Shown here: piece by piece, positions 35,357-43,390 of the stretch
Layout of the letters: each line of letters begins with the position of its first letter
Position numbering within the stretch: position 1 is the first letter of the stretch
NCBI GenBank assembly: GCA_018241425.1
Contig: JAFEDU010000004.1
Span: 124,001-188,000, forward strand
Source of the DNA: Pseudomonadota bacterium
Lineage (GTDB): Bacteria; Pseudomonadota; Gammaproteobacteria; Steroidobacterales; Steroidobacteraceae
Reading direction: 5' to 3'
Length of the DNA stretch: 64,000 nt
Notes under the pieces: model-generated
Seen by the model: only the letters and a program-made list of their open reading frames with translations
What the model was told of the DNA's origin: nothing
The model's database searches: none
Made by a program: the position numbers and the translations under genes

Positions 35357-36772
35357 ATGTCCGCTGCTAAGCTCGACTTTCAGTCCAACCGTGCGGGAAC
35401 TGATTCGATGAGCACGACGCCCACCCGACCGAACGACCTCAGTGTATCCGGCGAAGACAGGACGCCGGAATTTCCGGCGGATGATCCAGATCGCTCGGCG
35501 CTCGCCGAAGAGGTGCATTCACGACCCTCCGAGCGCGTTAGTACACCTTCCCGGGTGACCTGGATTGCGATCCGCATGACTGTCGAGGAGCGCACCTCAG
35601 AATTCGAGCAACTTTGCAGGCTCGCCGCACTGCTCGGTGTGCGCGCCCCGGGCACCAATGCGGTCCACTGGAGCGCCGACAGCAAGGGCCTTCAGATCCG
35701 CTGGGAAAGGCACGGCGAGTTCTCGAGCTGGCAGTTCCAGGTGCCTGGAGAATCCTCTGCACCGTTCAGTGACTCTCCGATCGCCCGGCTACCGTCGGCA
35801 TGGCTCGCCTCTTTACCTGGGAGAACCATCGTTGCCGCGCATGCGCTGCTGCTGCGCGCACCGGCGGTCATCCCGGATACCGCGGGAATGAGGCCGTACT
35901 TCGGCAATCAGCCACTGGTCGGCGGGGAGGTTGGTGGGGGCGCCGCATGGGTGTTCACGGACTTCAAGGTACATCCTGACGGGTTCTCACGCTTCTTGAT
36001 CCTTGACCGCTCTCTCACCGAGCGACAAGCGGGCAGGACCCTGCAGCGACTGTTTGAGATCGAGACCTATCGCATGCTCGCCCTTCTGGCGCTGCCCATC
36101 ACCCGGCGCTTGTGGCCCGTCGTGGGGGACATGGAGCACACACTCGCGGCGCTCACGGGAGAGATCGCAGTACAGGGCGCATCGGATGAACGCCTGCTCG
36201 GTAAGCTGACGAAACTTGCGGCGCAGCTGGAGCACGAGTTCGCACAGGTGCAGATGCGCTTTGCCGCGACCCGCGCGTACCGGGATATCGTCGCCGCGCG
36301 GACCGGGGAGCTGCGCGAGAACCGGGTTCCGGGCATACAGACCATCGGCGAGTTCCTGACTCGCCGCTTCGGCCCCGCCATGGCCACGATTGCCAGCATG
36401 GAGCGCCGGCTGCAAACCCTCTCCGAGCGCGTCGCACAGGTCTCCTCGCTGCTGTCGACCCGGGTCGACATCACCCGTGAGGCCCAGAGCCAGGAACTCC
36501 TGGCTTCGCTCAATCGCCGTGCAGAAGTGCAGCTGCACCTGCAACAGGCCGTTGAGGGTCTGTCGATCGCAGCAATCGTCTACTACGCCGCCGGTTTGGT
36601 CGCTTATCTGGCGAAGAGCCTGAAATCGATCAGCGGCATGAAGATCGACGTGGACGCCACCGTGGGCGTGGCGATTCCCGTGATAATCGTGATCTCCGTA
36701 TGGGCAATGCGGAGAGCCCATCAGCGGGTCTCGCACCTCGCGCGCGGGCCTGACGGCACCACGCAGGGCTAA
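35357..36772 (+). CDS. DUF3422 family membrane-anchored protein
   Basis: A 471-residue protein matching DUF3422: ALAEEVHSRPSERVSTPSRV near the N-terminus, IRWERHGEFSSWQF, GGAAWVFTDFKVHPDGFSRFLILDR, AGRTLQRLFEIETYRMLALLALP. The middle is helical and partly coiled-coil (about 270-400), and two hydrophobic segments near the C-terminus (about 395-415 and 430-450) suggest an inner-membrane anchor. The family's function is not established. ATG 35408 (MSTTPTRPN) is an alternative start with GGGA upstream and loses no conserved part. A short inverted repeat (AGGGCT/AGCCCT) spans its stop codon. Confidence 0.88.
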   Translation: MSAAKLDFQSNRAGTDSMSTTPTRPNDLSVSGEDRTPEFPADDPDRSALAEEVHSRPSERVSTPSRVTWIAIRMTVEERTSEFEQLCRLAALLGVRAPGTNAVHWSADSKGLQIRWERHGEFSSWQFQVPGESSAPFSDSPIARLPSAWLASLPGRTIVAAHALLLRAPAVIPDTAGMRPYFGNQPLVGGEVGGGAAWVFTDFKVHPDGFSRFLILDRSLTERQAGRTLQRLFEIETYRMLALLALPITRRLWPVVGDMEHTLAALTGEIAVQGASDERLLGKLTKLAAQLEHEFAQVQMRFAATRAYRDIVAARTGELRENRVPGIQTIGEFLTRRFGPAMATIASMERRLQTLSERVAQVSSLLSTRVDITREAQSQELLASLNRRAEVQLHLQQAVEGLSIAAIVYYAAGLVAYLAKSLKSISGMKIDVDATVGVAIPVIIVISVWAMRRAHQRVSHLARGPDGTTQG

Positions 36773-36826
36773 TTGAGCCCTACCCTGAGCTGCCGGCAAC
36801 TGAAATGTGCCATGAGGGTCGCCACT

Positions 36827-37114
36827 TCAGATTCCGGCCTGCAGGCGAATCTGAACCTGGAAGACTGTGTGTCCGCGCCGGACGCCGAGGTTAACCGTCT
36901 CGCCGATCCGGAAGTCATCCAGCCTCGCCAGCAGCCCCGCGACGGAGTCAACCCGGGTGTCGTTGAGTGAGACGATGACTACTGTGGCGCGTGGCTCGAG
37001 CGCGTCGGCTGTCGGATAATCTGCGGCCGAGGGCTCCACCGCAGCAACGCCGGCCCAGCCCAAGAGAATCGTCTTGATGAGCAGCCGCGAGTCGATCTTC
37101 ACGGTTGTAGCCAT
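36827..37114 (-). CDS. small PDZ-like stub in heat-shock operon
   Basis: A 95-residue protein. Its C-terminal half (VVIVSLNDTRVDSVAGLLARLDDFRIGETVNLGVRRGHTVFQVQI) resembles the end of a PDZ domain from DegP/HtrA-type proteases (I...N...V.s...L...L..f..Gd.V.l.v.R.g). The N-terminal half has a short hydrophobic stretch (LLIKTILLGWAGVAAV) and no protease residues, so this is either a free-standing mini-PDZ protein or the remnant of an HtrA protease. It lies 57 bp after the Hsp20 gene on the same strand, as htrA-type genes often do in small-heat-shock clusters. Confidence 0.55.
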   Translation of the reverse strand: MATTVKIDSRLLIKTILLGWAGVAAVEPSAADYPTADALEPRATVVIVSLNDTRVDSVAGLLARLDDFRIGETVNLGVRRGHTVFQVQIRLQAGI

Positions 37115-37171
37115 GCAGCGGCCGCCGCTCTGGCCGACCGCGCGACCGCGGTCAGCCAGAGCAGGCCGCGT

Positions 37172-37567
37172 TCAGGGGACGTTTACCTTGATCTTGCGGG
37201 TCTGGTACTCCATCCGCTTCGGGATCCGGAGCGTCAGAAGTCCGTCTTTGAGGCTGGCCTCAATGCGCTCGGTATCGAGCTCGCCGCTGAGGACAAAGCT
37301 GCGTCGGTAGCGGGTGCTGTGCAAATCGGCATAAACCGCAGTCATTCCCGCCGGCATGTCAATCTGAATGTCTCCCTCTATCACCAGCTCGTCGCGATCG
37401 GCCTGTACGTTGAGCTTCTCCCGGGATACGCCGGGCATCTCGGCCTGGACCGTGATCTGATGCGGGTCCTCGAAGATGTCCACGGCGGGCAGCAGGTTGA
37501 TTTCCCGTCCACGGACCTTGGTATCCGTACCCGCAGTCTGGTTTCTGACTTCCTCGTTGCTTGCCAT
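37172..37567 (-). CDS. Hsp20/alpha-crystallin small heat-shock protein
   Basis: A 131-residue ATP-independent holdase. The alpha-crystallin domain (about 22-115) includes LPAVDIFEDPHQITVQAEMPGVSREKLNV, YRRSFVLSGELDTERIEASLKDGLLTLRIPK, with the usual G-x-L motif (GLLTL). The C-terminal I-x-I/V motif is present as IKVNV. AGGAG precedes ATG 37567. It follows the other hsp20 gene by 18 bp. The two proteins are distinct, not recent duplicates, and may form mixed oligomers. Confidence 0.93.
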   Translation of the reverse strand: MASNEEVRNQTAGTDTKVRGREINLLPAVDIFEDPHQITVQAEMPGVSREKLNVQADRDELVIEGDIQIDMPAGMTAVYADLHSTRYRRSFVLSGELDTERIEASLKDGLLTLRIPKRMEYQTRKIKVNVP

Positions 37568-37585
37568 GATGTTCTCCTGGGCTGC

Positions 37586-38032
37586 TCAACTCACGGTGAT
37601 CTGCCGGGGCCGGGTCGCGGCGCGGCGCTGGATGGCGACGTGCAGCACGCCGTCTCGATATTTGGCTTCAACCTTCTCCGGATCCACATCATCCGGGAGG
37701 GTGACCACTCGCCTGAAATCCCCGTCGTAGCGCTCGCGCCGGTAGTATTCCGCGCCTTGATTGGCATCGAGCGCGCGGCTGCCCGAGACCGTCAGAAGGT
37801 TCTGTTGGATGGATACCTCAATCCGCTTCGGATCAAGCCCCGCGCCAAACAGGTACACGTCCACCCGCTCCGGGGTCGCCCCGACATTGATCGGAGGGAA
37901 GGTGCCGCGATGAACCGATCGGATACCTGCGCCCCGCGCGTAGGGTCCAAAGAGCTGCCCTGCCTCGCTCTCGAGTCGTCGTAACTGATCGAACAGGTCG
38001 GCGTCGAAGCCGCCGAACAGAGTCTCGAACAT
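37586..38032 (-). CDS. Hsp20/alpha-crystallin small heat-shock protein
   Basis: A 148-residue holdase with an N-terminal MFETLFGGFDADLFDQLRRLE, then FPPINVGATPERVDVYLFGAGLDPKRIEVSIQQNLLTVSG and FRRVVTLPDDVDPEKVEAKYRDGVLHVAI; the last stretch holds the conserved A-x-x-x-G-V-L motif. AGGAGG lies eight bases before ATG 38032; an in-frame GTG at 38041 is too close to it to be the start. It is the first gene of the heat-shock operon, directly behind the sigma-32-type promoter. Confidence 0.93.
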   Translation of the reverse strand: MFETLFGGFDADLFDQLRRLESEAGQLFGPYARGAGIRSVHRGTFPPINVGATPERVDVYLFGAGLDPKRIEVSIQQNLLTVSGSRALDANQGAEYYRRERYDGDFRRVVTLPDDVDPEKVEAKYRDGVLHVAIQRRAATRPRQITVS

Positions 38033-38069
38033 GGGAGCCACCTCCTCTGTATGGGCCTAACGAGCGCGA

Positions 38070-38097
38070 AAATAGGTGCACCCGGTCGACTTTCAAG
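38070..38097 (-). promoter_or_regulatory. sigma-32 type heat-shock promoter of hsp20 operon
   Basis: Minus strand: CTTGAAA (38097-38091), a perfect -35 match to the RpoH consensus; a 13-bp spacer; then ACCTATTT (38077-38070), six of seven defined positions of CCCCATnT. The -10 lies about 38 bp before the hsp20 ATG at 38032, giving a short leader of about 30 bases. Confidence 0.75.
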
Positions 38098-38131
38098 GGC
38101 GCGGGTTACTCGGGACCGGATACCGCGCTAA

Positions 38132-38173
38132 TGAGGGGCCATATAGAAATCGAACCAACGGCCAAGAGATCAA
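38132..38173 (-). pseudogene. decayed tRNA-Lys fragment
   Basis: This 42-bp stretch aligns without gaps to the 3' part of the intact tRNA-Lys gene at 38409-38484 in the same orientation, with 33 of 42 bases identical, including ATCGAACC of the T-arm and CCAAGAGAT of the variable/anticodon-stem region. The acceptor and D-arm part is missing or unrecognisable. It lies about 280 bp from the intact gene, pointing to an old local duplication or integration scar. Confidence 0.55.
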
Positions 38174-38358
38174 AGCTCGCCGCCCCGGCGCCGCACTTTC
38201 ACTGGATTATCCCTCTGTAAGCGATTGATTTTGCTATTTTTACAGCGAACGACGCTATAGGTCGTCTACCGCTTAACACGTCCCGAGGAGCAAACGCGCG
38301 TGTACGGAATATGGTCCCCTCCCAGCAGGTCACGGCATTCTGGGTGGAGTCACACTCG

Positions 38359-38384
38359 TGAAGCGAACGCCCGTCGTCGCTTCA
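38359..38384 (-). terminator. possible hairpin terminator after tRNA cluster
   Basis: TGAAGCGA (38359-38366) and TCGCTTCA (38377-38384) form a perfect eight-pair stem with a ten-base loop, 25 bp downstream of the tRNA-Lys 3' end on the minus strand. No T-run follows, so termination is uncertain. Confidence 0.4.
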
Positions 38385-38408
38385 GCCAATTGCCTCGTCG
38401 CGGTGAAA

Positions 38409-38484
38409 TGGTGGGCCGTGTAGGGATCGAACCTACGACCAAGAGATTAAGAGTCTCCTGCTCTACCAGCTGAGCTAACGGCCC
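38409..38484 (-). tRNA. tRNA-Lys (anticodon CTT)
   Basis: Full cloverleaf on the minus strand: acceptor GGGCCGT paired with ACGGCCC, D-arm AGCTCAGCTGGTAGAGC, anticodon loop CTCTTAA (anticodon CTT), T-loop GGTTCGATCC, and an encoded CCA end (38411-38409). Last of a three-tRNA transcript Arg-His-Lys. Confidence 0.96.
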
Positions 38485-38491
38485 TGGTATT

Positions 38492-38568
38492 TGGGGTGGA
38501 CGACGGGACTCGAACCCGCGACAACCGGGATCACAACCCGGGGCTCTACCAACTGAGCTACGTCCACC
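38492..38568 (-). tRNA. tRNA-His (anticodon GTG)
   Basis: Minus-strand cloverleaf with acceptor GTGGACG/CGTCCAC, anticodon loop TTGTGAT (GTG), T-loop GGTTCGAGTCC and encoded CCA. The extra G at -1 (38568) opposite C73, required for histidyl-tRNA identity, is present in the sequence. Confidence 0.96.
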
Positions 38569-38587
38569 GCTCGTAACCCCCTGCGAC

Positions 38588-38664
38588 TGGCGTGCCCGGC
38601 AGGACTCGAACCTGCGACCCTCGGCTTAGAAGGCCGATGCTCTATCCACCTGAGCTACGGGCAC
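38588..38664 (-). tRNA. tRNA-Arg (anticodon TCT)
   Basis: Minus-strand cloverleaf with acceptor GTGCCCG/CGGGCAC, D-arm AGCTCAGGTGGATAGAGC, anticodon loop CTTCTAA (TCT), T-loop GGTTCGAGTCC, discriminator G and encoded CCA. First tRNA of the cluster, about 48 bp from its promoter. Confidence 0.96.
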
Positions 38665-38711
38665 TTTATCGGAAATGCGCCCCTAGCCGGCCCCGCCGCA
38701 CGGGGGCGCGC

Positions 38712-38741
38712 ATCATACGTAAGTGGCTTATCCAGCGTCAA
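38712..38741 (-). promoter_or_regulatory. sigma-70 promoter of the tRNA cluster with GC-rich discriminator
   Basis: Minus strand: TTGACG (38741-38736), 18-bp spacer, TATGAT (38717-38712), followed at once by GCGCGCCCCC. A GC-rich discriminator after the -10 is typical of stringently controlled stable-RNA promoters. It is placed just upstream of tRNA-Arg. Confidence 0.75.
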
Positions 38742-38874
38742 TTTCCGCAGACCTGCCGCCATAAGTCCAGCGACCCAACTTCTCTGGGCCCCGGGGGGCC
38801 GCCCGGCCGCCCGGAGGGCGCCCACCCCTTGGTAAACTGGGGTTTTATCCCCGGTAGTTGCCCGGACCTCAGGA

Positions 38875-39912
38875 ATGACCGATCCCACCGATGACCTGGC
38901 CCCTGGCGCCACCGGAACCCCTGAGCATCTCTCCCTCTCGGCCCAGGCCCTCGCCCTGAGCGCACTCCGTCATTACCTATCGGACTGGATCCATCACGAG
39001 CCCGGCGCCCGGCGCGGCCAGGACCCGGAGGAGCTGCACCAGCTGCGGGTCGCCGCGCGGCGGATCGAGGCGACCCTCGGCCTGCTGCGCGACCAGCTGC
39101 CGTCGAGGCTGGCAGGCGCCCGCACCAACGCCAAGGGCGTGCTGCGCATGCTGGGGGCCGCGCGCGACCTGGACGTGCAGCTCGAGGAGCTGCGCACCTA
39201 CTGCGAGGACCTTCCGGAAGCCGAACGCGCCGCCGCCTTGCCGCTCGAGGCGCGGCTCGAGGAGCAGCGTGGGCGGGCGCGTACGCGCATGGTCGCGGCC
39301 CTGGACTCCGAGGCGACCCGCCATTGGCTCGAAGCGCTCGATATCGCGAGCGTCGAACCGGGCCGGGGTGCCGGGCGCGATGCGCCACGTGCGCTGACGG
39401 TGATGCCCGAGCGCATCAAGGCGTGCTACCGCAAGCTGCGCAAGGCCGTCGGCTCACTCCATGCTGCGTCTGCCCCCGACGATTTCCACCGCGTGCGCCG
39501 ACGGGCCAAGCGACTGAGGTACGCACTCGAGTGCGGCCGTGAGCTGTACGGCCGCCCGGCCGACGATGTCCTGAAGTCGTTGCGGCGGCTCCAGGAGGAA
39601 CTCGGCCACTTCCAGGACGCCAACATGGCGCGCGCACGCCTCGCGGTGCTCGCCGGCGACAGCAGTCCCCTGCCACCGCAGACCCTCTTCCTCATGGGCC
39701 GGCTGGCTGAACGTCACGCTCACGGGACGCGCGGCGCACGCAAGCGCCTCGAGCGCAGTTGGCGCAAGTTGCGCGGGCGGCGCTGGAAGGCGCTGCGGGC
39801 GCGAATGAGCGAGCTCGCCGCCGAAGCACAGGCGATGGCCTGTGCGCCGCAGGACTCCGCCGCGGTACCGCTGGCCGATGCGGATCGGGCAGCCTCGGCT
39901 CTGCGCCACTGA
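38875..39912 (+). CDS. CHAD domain protein
   Basis: A 345-residue, Arg/Ala/Leu-rich, all-helical protein with the two halves of the CHAD fold. Conserved basic and acidic positions appear in ELHQLRVAARRIEATLGLLRD, LGAARDLDVQLEELRT, DDFHRVRRRAKRLRYALECGRELYG and LGHFQDANMARARL. CHAD domains bind polyphosphate and sit on polyphosphate granules; here there is no fused CYTH/triphosphatase domain. AGGA lies directly before ATG 38875. It is followed 16 bp later by sixA, a frequent pairing. It is divergent from the tRNA promoter. Confidence 0.92.
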   Translation: MTDPTDDLAPGATGTPEHLSLSAQALALSALRHYLSDWIHHEPGARRGQDPEELHQLRVAARRIEATLGLLRDQLPSRLAGARTNAKGVLRMLGAARDLDVQLEELRTYCEDLPEAERAAALPLEARLEEQRGRARTRMVAALDSEATRHWLEALDIASVEPGRGAGRDAPRALTVMPERIKACYRKLRKAVGSLHAASAPDDFHRVRRRAKRLRYALECGRELYGRPADDVLKSLRRLQEELGHFQDANMARARLAVLAGDSSPLPPQTLFLMGRLAERHAHGTRGARKRLERSWRKLRGRRWKALRARMSELAAEAQAMACAPQDSAAVPLADADRAASALRH

Positions 39913-39928
39913 AGCGACTGTCGGCGCC

Positions 39929-40420
39929 ATGCAGGTCCTGCTCGTCCGCCACGCGATCGCGTTCGATCGGGATCTCAAGCGATGGCCCGACGACGCCGAC
40001 CGGCCCCTGTCCGCACGCGGGCTCGAGCGCGGGCGGCGCGCGGCGCGCGGGCTGAAGGCCCTCGCACCGCGCCCGCAGGCCGTACTCACAAGCCCCGCGA
40101 TGCGTACGCGCCAGACTGCCGACCTACTGCGCGAGTCCGCCGGGTGGCCGGCGGCGACGGTGTGTACCGCCCTCGCCCCGGGCAGCGCGGTTGAGGAGAC
40201 GTTGTCGGTGCTGAGGCGCAGTCGCGCGACCTGCATCGCCCTCGTCGGGCACGAGCCCGACCTCGGTGAACTGATGAGCGCCTGCCTGGGAGCCGGTCAC
40301 GACGCGTTCGCGCTGCGCAAGATGGGTGCCGCGCTCGTGGAGTTTCGCGGGGCGCCCCGCCCTGCCGCCGGTCGCCTCGCGTGGCTCCTCGCGCCGCGGC
40401 AGCTGCGCGCCGCGGCCTGA
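39929..40420 (+). CDS. sixA: phosphohistidine phosphatase SixA family
   Basis: A 163-residue histidine-phosphatase enzyme with the RHG-type motif modified to LVRHAIAFDRD (catalytic His), TSPAMRTRQTADLL, and VGHEPDLGELM (second catalytic His). SixA removes phosphate from phosphohistidine in proteins such as HPt domains or nitrogen-PTS components. The start at 39929 places the catalytic motif at the N-terminus as in the family; the open frame from 39842 overlaps the CHAD gene. It converges with emrB, only 4 bp apart. Confidence 0.92.
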   Translation: MQVLLVRHAIAFDRDLKRWPDDADRPLSARGLERGRRAARGLKALAPRPQAVLTSPAMRTRQTADLLRESAGWPAATVCTALAPGSAVEETLSVLRRSRATCIALVGHEPDLGELMSACLGAGHDAFALRKMGAALVEFRGAPRPAAGRLAWLLAPRQLRAAA

Positions 40421-40424
40421 GACC

Positions 40425-42023
40425 TCAGTGAGCGCCGGAGGCGGCGGCGGCCCCGCCGCCGGCTCCGCCGCGCTGCGGCTTCGCGAGCCAGACCAGGCCG
40501 ATCAGCCCCACGAACAGGATTCCCGAAACGTAGAAGATGTCGTTCGCGGAGAGCATGAACGCCTGCGGGTCGACCAGCCGGTTGAGCAGCTCGTAGCTCT
40601 GGTCTGCCCCGAGGCCGCCGGAGTGCAGGGTTCCCAGGGCCTGCGAGGTCACCGGATCGCCCGGGTTCAGGTGTTCGACCAGCTGCGCGTGGTGCAGCGT
40701 GGCGCGGCGGTCCCACAGCGTGGTCGTGATCGAGGTGCCGAAGGACCCGGCAGTGATGCGGGCGAAGTTCGACAAACCCGAGGCGGCCGGAATCCGCTCC
40801 GGCGGCAGCCCCACGAGAGTGAGCGACATCAGCGGGATGAAGAACGCCGCCATGCCCGCGCCCTGGATGATGGTCGGTATCAGCAGGGTGCCGATGGTCG
40901 CGTTGGTGTTGAAGTGGGCGCGCATGAAGAGGACCAGCGCGAAGACACTGAACGAGATCGTGACCAGGATCCGCGGGTCGACGCGGTCGGAGAAGCGCCC
41001 GACGAAGGGCGTCAGGAAGATCGCCAGGAGGCCTACCGGGGCTAGCACGAGACCCGCAAGCGTGGCCGTGTACCCCATGTACTGCTGTAGCCACAAGGGC
41101 AGCAGCACCACGTTGCCGAAGTACAGCCCGTAGGCCGACAGCAGCGCGAGCGTCGCGACCGTGAAGTTGCGGCGCTTGAAGAGCGACAGGTCCACGATCG
41201 GGTGCTCCTCCGTCAGTTCCCAGATCAGGAACACGGCGAACGCCACCACCGAGACGCACAGGAGCCCCAGGATCTGCGTCGAGTTGAACCAGTCGAGATC
41301 CTTGCCCTTGTCTAGCATGACCTGCAAAGCGCCCACCCAGATGATGAGGAGCGCCAGTCCCACGACGTCGACAGGAACCCGCGCGGTCGCGGTCTCGCGC
41401 TTGTGGAAGATCATCCAGGTCACGAATGCGGCCGCGACCCCGACCGGCACGTTGATGTAGAAGATCCAGGGCCAGGCGATGTTGTCCGTGATCCAGCCGC
41501 CGAGCACCGGGCCGACGACGGGTGCGACCAGGGTCGTGATCGACCACATGGCGAGCGCCGAGCCGGCGCGGTTCCTGGGGTAGCTCGCGAGCAGCAGCGA
41601 CTGCGAGAGCGGGATCATCGGGCCTGCAACCGCACCCTGAACCACGCGAAAGAATATGAGCGCGGGCAGCGTGGGCGCGAGGCCGCACAGGAACGAGGCG
41701 ATCACGAACAGGATCACCGAGATCGTGAACAGCCGCACCTGGCCGAAGCGGCGCGTCAGCCAGCCGGTGAGGGGCAGCGAGATGGCGTTGGCCACCCCGA
41801 ATGAGGTGATCACCCAGGTACCCTGGTCGGGGGAAACGCCGAGGTCACCGGCGATCGAGGGGATGGACACGTTCGCGATGGAGGTGTCCAGCACGTTCAT
41901 GAAGGTCGCGAGCGACAGCGCGATGGTGCCCAGCACGAGCTTCCCGCCGGTGAGCGGCGGCGGTGCCACCGGCGCTCCCCCCGGAGCGCCGGTGGTCACC
42001 GGTCTGTCAGCATTCTCGGCCAT
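40425..42023 (-). CDS. emrB: DHA2-family multidrug efflux permease (EmrB type)
   Basis: A 532-residue inner-membrane transporter with 14 predicted helices. Signature motifs: LDTSIANVSIPSIAGDLG (DHA2 motif D1), WLTRRFGQVRLF (motif A), FFRVVQGAVAGPMIPLSQSLL (motif B) and SALAMWSITTLVAPVVGPVLGGWI (motif C). It uses the proton gradient to export drugs via EmrA and an outer-membrane duct. It starts 27 bp after emrA. The C-terminus is Gly/Ala-rich. Confidence 0.94.
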   Translation of the reverse strand: MAENADRPVTTGAPGGAPVAPPPLTGGKLVLGTIALSLATFMNVLDTSIANVSIPSIAGDLGVSPDQGTWVITSFGVANAISLPLTGWLTRRFGQVRLFTISVILFVIASFLCGLAPTLPALIFFRVVQGAVAGPMIPLSQSLLLASYPRNRAGSALAMWSITTLVAPVVGPVLGGWITDNIAWPWIFYINVPVGVAAAFVTWMIFHKRETATARVPVDVVGLALLIIWVGALQVMLDKGKDLDWFNSTQILGLLCVSVVAFAVFLIWELTEEHPIVDLSLFKRRNFTVATLALLSAYGLYFGNVVLLPLWLQQYMGYTATLAGLVLAPVGLLAIFLTPFVGRFSDRVDPRILVTISFSVFALVLFMRAHFNTNATIGTLLIPTIIQGAGMAAFFIPLMSLTLVGLPPERIPAASGLSNFARITAGSFGTSITTTLWDRRATLHHAQLVEHLNPGDPVTSQALGTLHSGGLGADQSYELLNRLVDPQAFMLSANDIFYVSGILFVGLIGLVWLAKPQRGGAGGGAAAASGAH

Positions 42024-42050
42024 GGCGGTGGCGCGCCTTCGGGTGTGGGA

Positions 42051-43313
42051 TTACTGCAGGTGACGCGCAGTGCCGGCGCGCGCCTGGTGCGGGTTGTCGG
42101 CGAGCAATGCGGCCGGGGTCGCCCGCTGCGCGGCAGCGGCATGCACCGCGCTGGCAGGGTCGTTGGCCTGGATGATCGCCTGGACGCGCCGGTCGGCGAC
42201 CTGCTCGCCGCTGGTGAACACGTCCGTACTCCAGCTGCCGTCCTGGCGGGCGAGCTGCGGCAGGCGCTCCCCGTTGCCGCCGTCGCGGACGTTCACGTCG
42301 GCCTTCATCGACAGCCCGATCTGCAGCGGGTGGGCGGCAAGCTCGCGGGGGTCCAGCGCGATGCGCACCGGCACGCGCTGCACGATCTTGATCCAGTTGC
42401 CGGTCGCGTTCTGCGCCGGCAAAAGCGAGAAGGCCGAGCCGGTACCGGCCCCGAAGCCCTCCACCTTGCCGTGGTACACCACGTGGCCGCCGTACAGGTC
42501 GGCCGTCAGGGTGACCGGCTGGCCGACGCGCATCCGCGCCAGCTGCGGCTCCTTGAAGTTCGCATCGACCCAAACCTGGTCCAGCGGCACCACCGCCATG
42601 AGCGCGGCACCGGGACCCACGCGCTGCCCGAGCTGCACGTTACGCCGCGCCACGAACCCCGACACCGGTGCCGGCAGTTCGGTGCGCGAGAGCGTCAGGT
42701 AGGCGTTGCGCACCGCAGCCGCGGCATCACGCACCTGCGGGTGATCCTCGAGCGTGGTGTTGTCGACCCGCGCCCGGTTGGCGGCGAGCTGCTGCTGCGC
42801 GGCCAGCAGGTTGGCCTGCGCGGCCTTGACGGCATCCATGCTATGGCGCAGTTCCTCGCCCGAGACCGCCCCGGAAGCACCGAGGTGCTGCCGGCGGTCG
42901 AGGTCGCTGCGCGCGGCGGCAAGCTCGGTCTCCCGCACCTGCACCGTCGCCTCCAGCTGCGAGGTGGTGGCAAACAGATTGCGGACGTCGCGCACCGTGC
43001 GCGCCAGCTGCGCCTCAGCCTGGTCCAGGGCGACGCGCGCGTCGGACTCGTCCAGCCGCACCAGGGGCTGGCCGGCCTTGACGAACTGGGTGTCGTCCGC
43101 GCCGATACCGACGACGGTGCCTGAGATCTGCGGCGTGATCTGCACCACGTTGCCGTTGACGTAGGCATCGTCGGTGTTCTGGTGGAACCGGCCGACCTGG
43201 GCCCAGTACAGCGTGAAGCCCAGCGTGATCACCAGCACCGCACCGAGAACTCCTCCCAGGAGTCTCCAGCGCGGATTGCGGACGGCGGCAGTAGTGGGCG
43301 TCTGTGTGCTCAT
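42051..43313 (-). CDS. emrA: EmrA-type membrane fusion protein
   Basis: A 420-residue HlyD-family adaptor. N-terminal membrane anchor (LLGGVLGAVLVITLGFTLYWA), the lipoyl half GTVVGIGADDTQFVKAGQPLVRLDESD, a coiled-coil (about 85-210), then the returning half LPAPVSGFVARRNVQLGQRVGPGAALMAVVPLDQVWVDANFKE, a stretch highly typical of EmrA. It carries substrate from EmrB toward an outer-membrane channel; no tolC gene is in this operon. AAAGGA precedes ATG 43313. Confidence 0.94.
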   Translation of the reverse strand: MSTQTPTTAAVRNPRWRLLGGVLGAVLVITLGFTLYWAQVGRFHQNTDDAYVNGNVVQITPQISGTVVGIGADDTQFVKAGQPLVRLDESDARVALDQAEAQLARTVRDVRNLFATTSQLEATVQVRETELAAARSDLDRRQHLGASGAVSGEELRHSMDAVKAAQANLLAAQQQLAANRARVDNTTLEDHPQVRDAAAAVRNAYLTLSRTELPAPVSGFVARRNVQLGQRVGPGAALMAVVPLDQVWVDANFKEPQLARMRVGQPVTLTADLYGGHVVYHGKVEGFGAGTGSAFSLLPAQNATGNWIKIVQRVPVRIALDPRELAAHPLQIGLSMKADVNVRDGGNGERLPQLARQDGSWSTDVFTSGEQVADRRVQAIIQANDPASAVHAAAAQRATPAALLADNPHQARAGTARHLQ

Positions 43314-43354
43314 GGCTTGTCCTTTGACTCGATCGTCGTTGCCGTGGCTAATAA

Positions 43355-43364
43355 TGCCTAGGCA
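43355..43364 (-). promoter_or_regulatory. palindrome before emrA, candidate MarR operator
   Basis: TGCCTAGGCA is a perfect 10-bp palindrome 42 bp upstream of emrA. On the minus strand it is followed by TTATTA. The same GCCTAGGC core, with a similar TTATTA-like flank, lies inside the marR promoter at 43954-43961. Two shared sites, one before each gene, fit binding by the adjacent MarR-type repressor. Confidence 0.6.
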
Positions 43365-43390
43365 AACATTTTCCTAAAAAAATTCGGTCC

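Noticed and set aside
36765..36781. AGGGCT/AGCCCT inverted repeat at the DUF3422 stop as a terminator
   Set aside because: Only six pairs and no T-run; too weak to list as a feature.
38359..38384. Inverted repeat as an integrase attachment core
   Set aside because: No integrase gene in the window and no second copy of the sequence.
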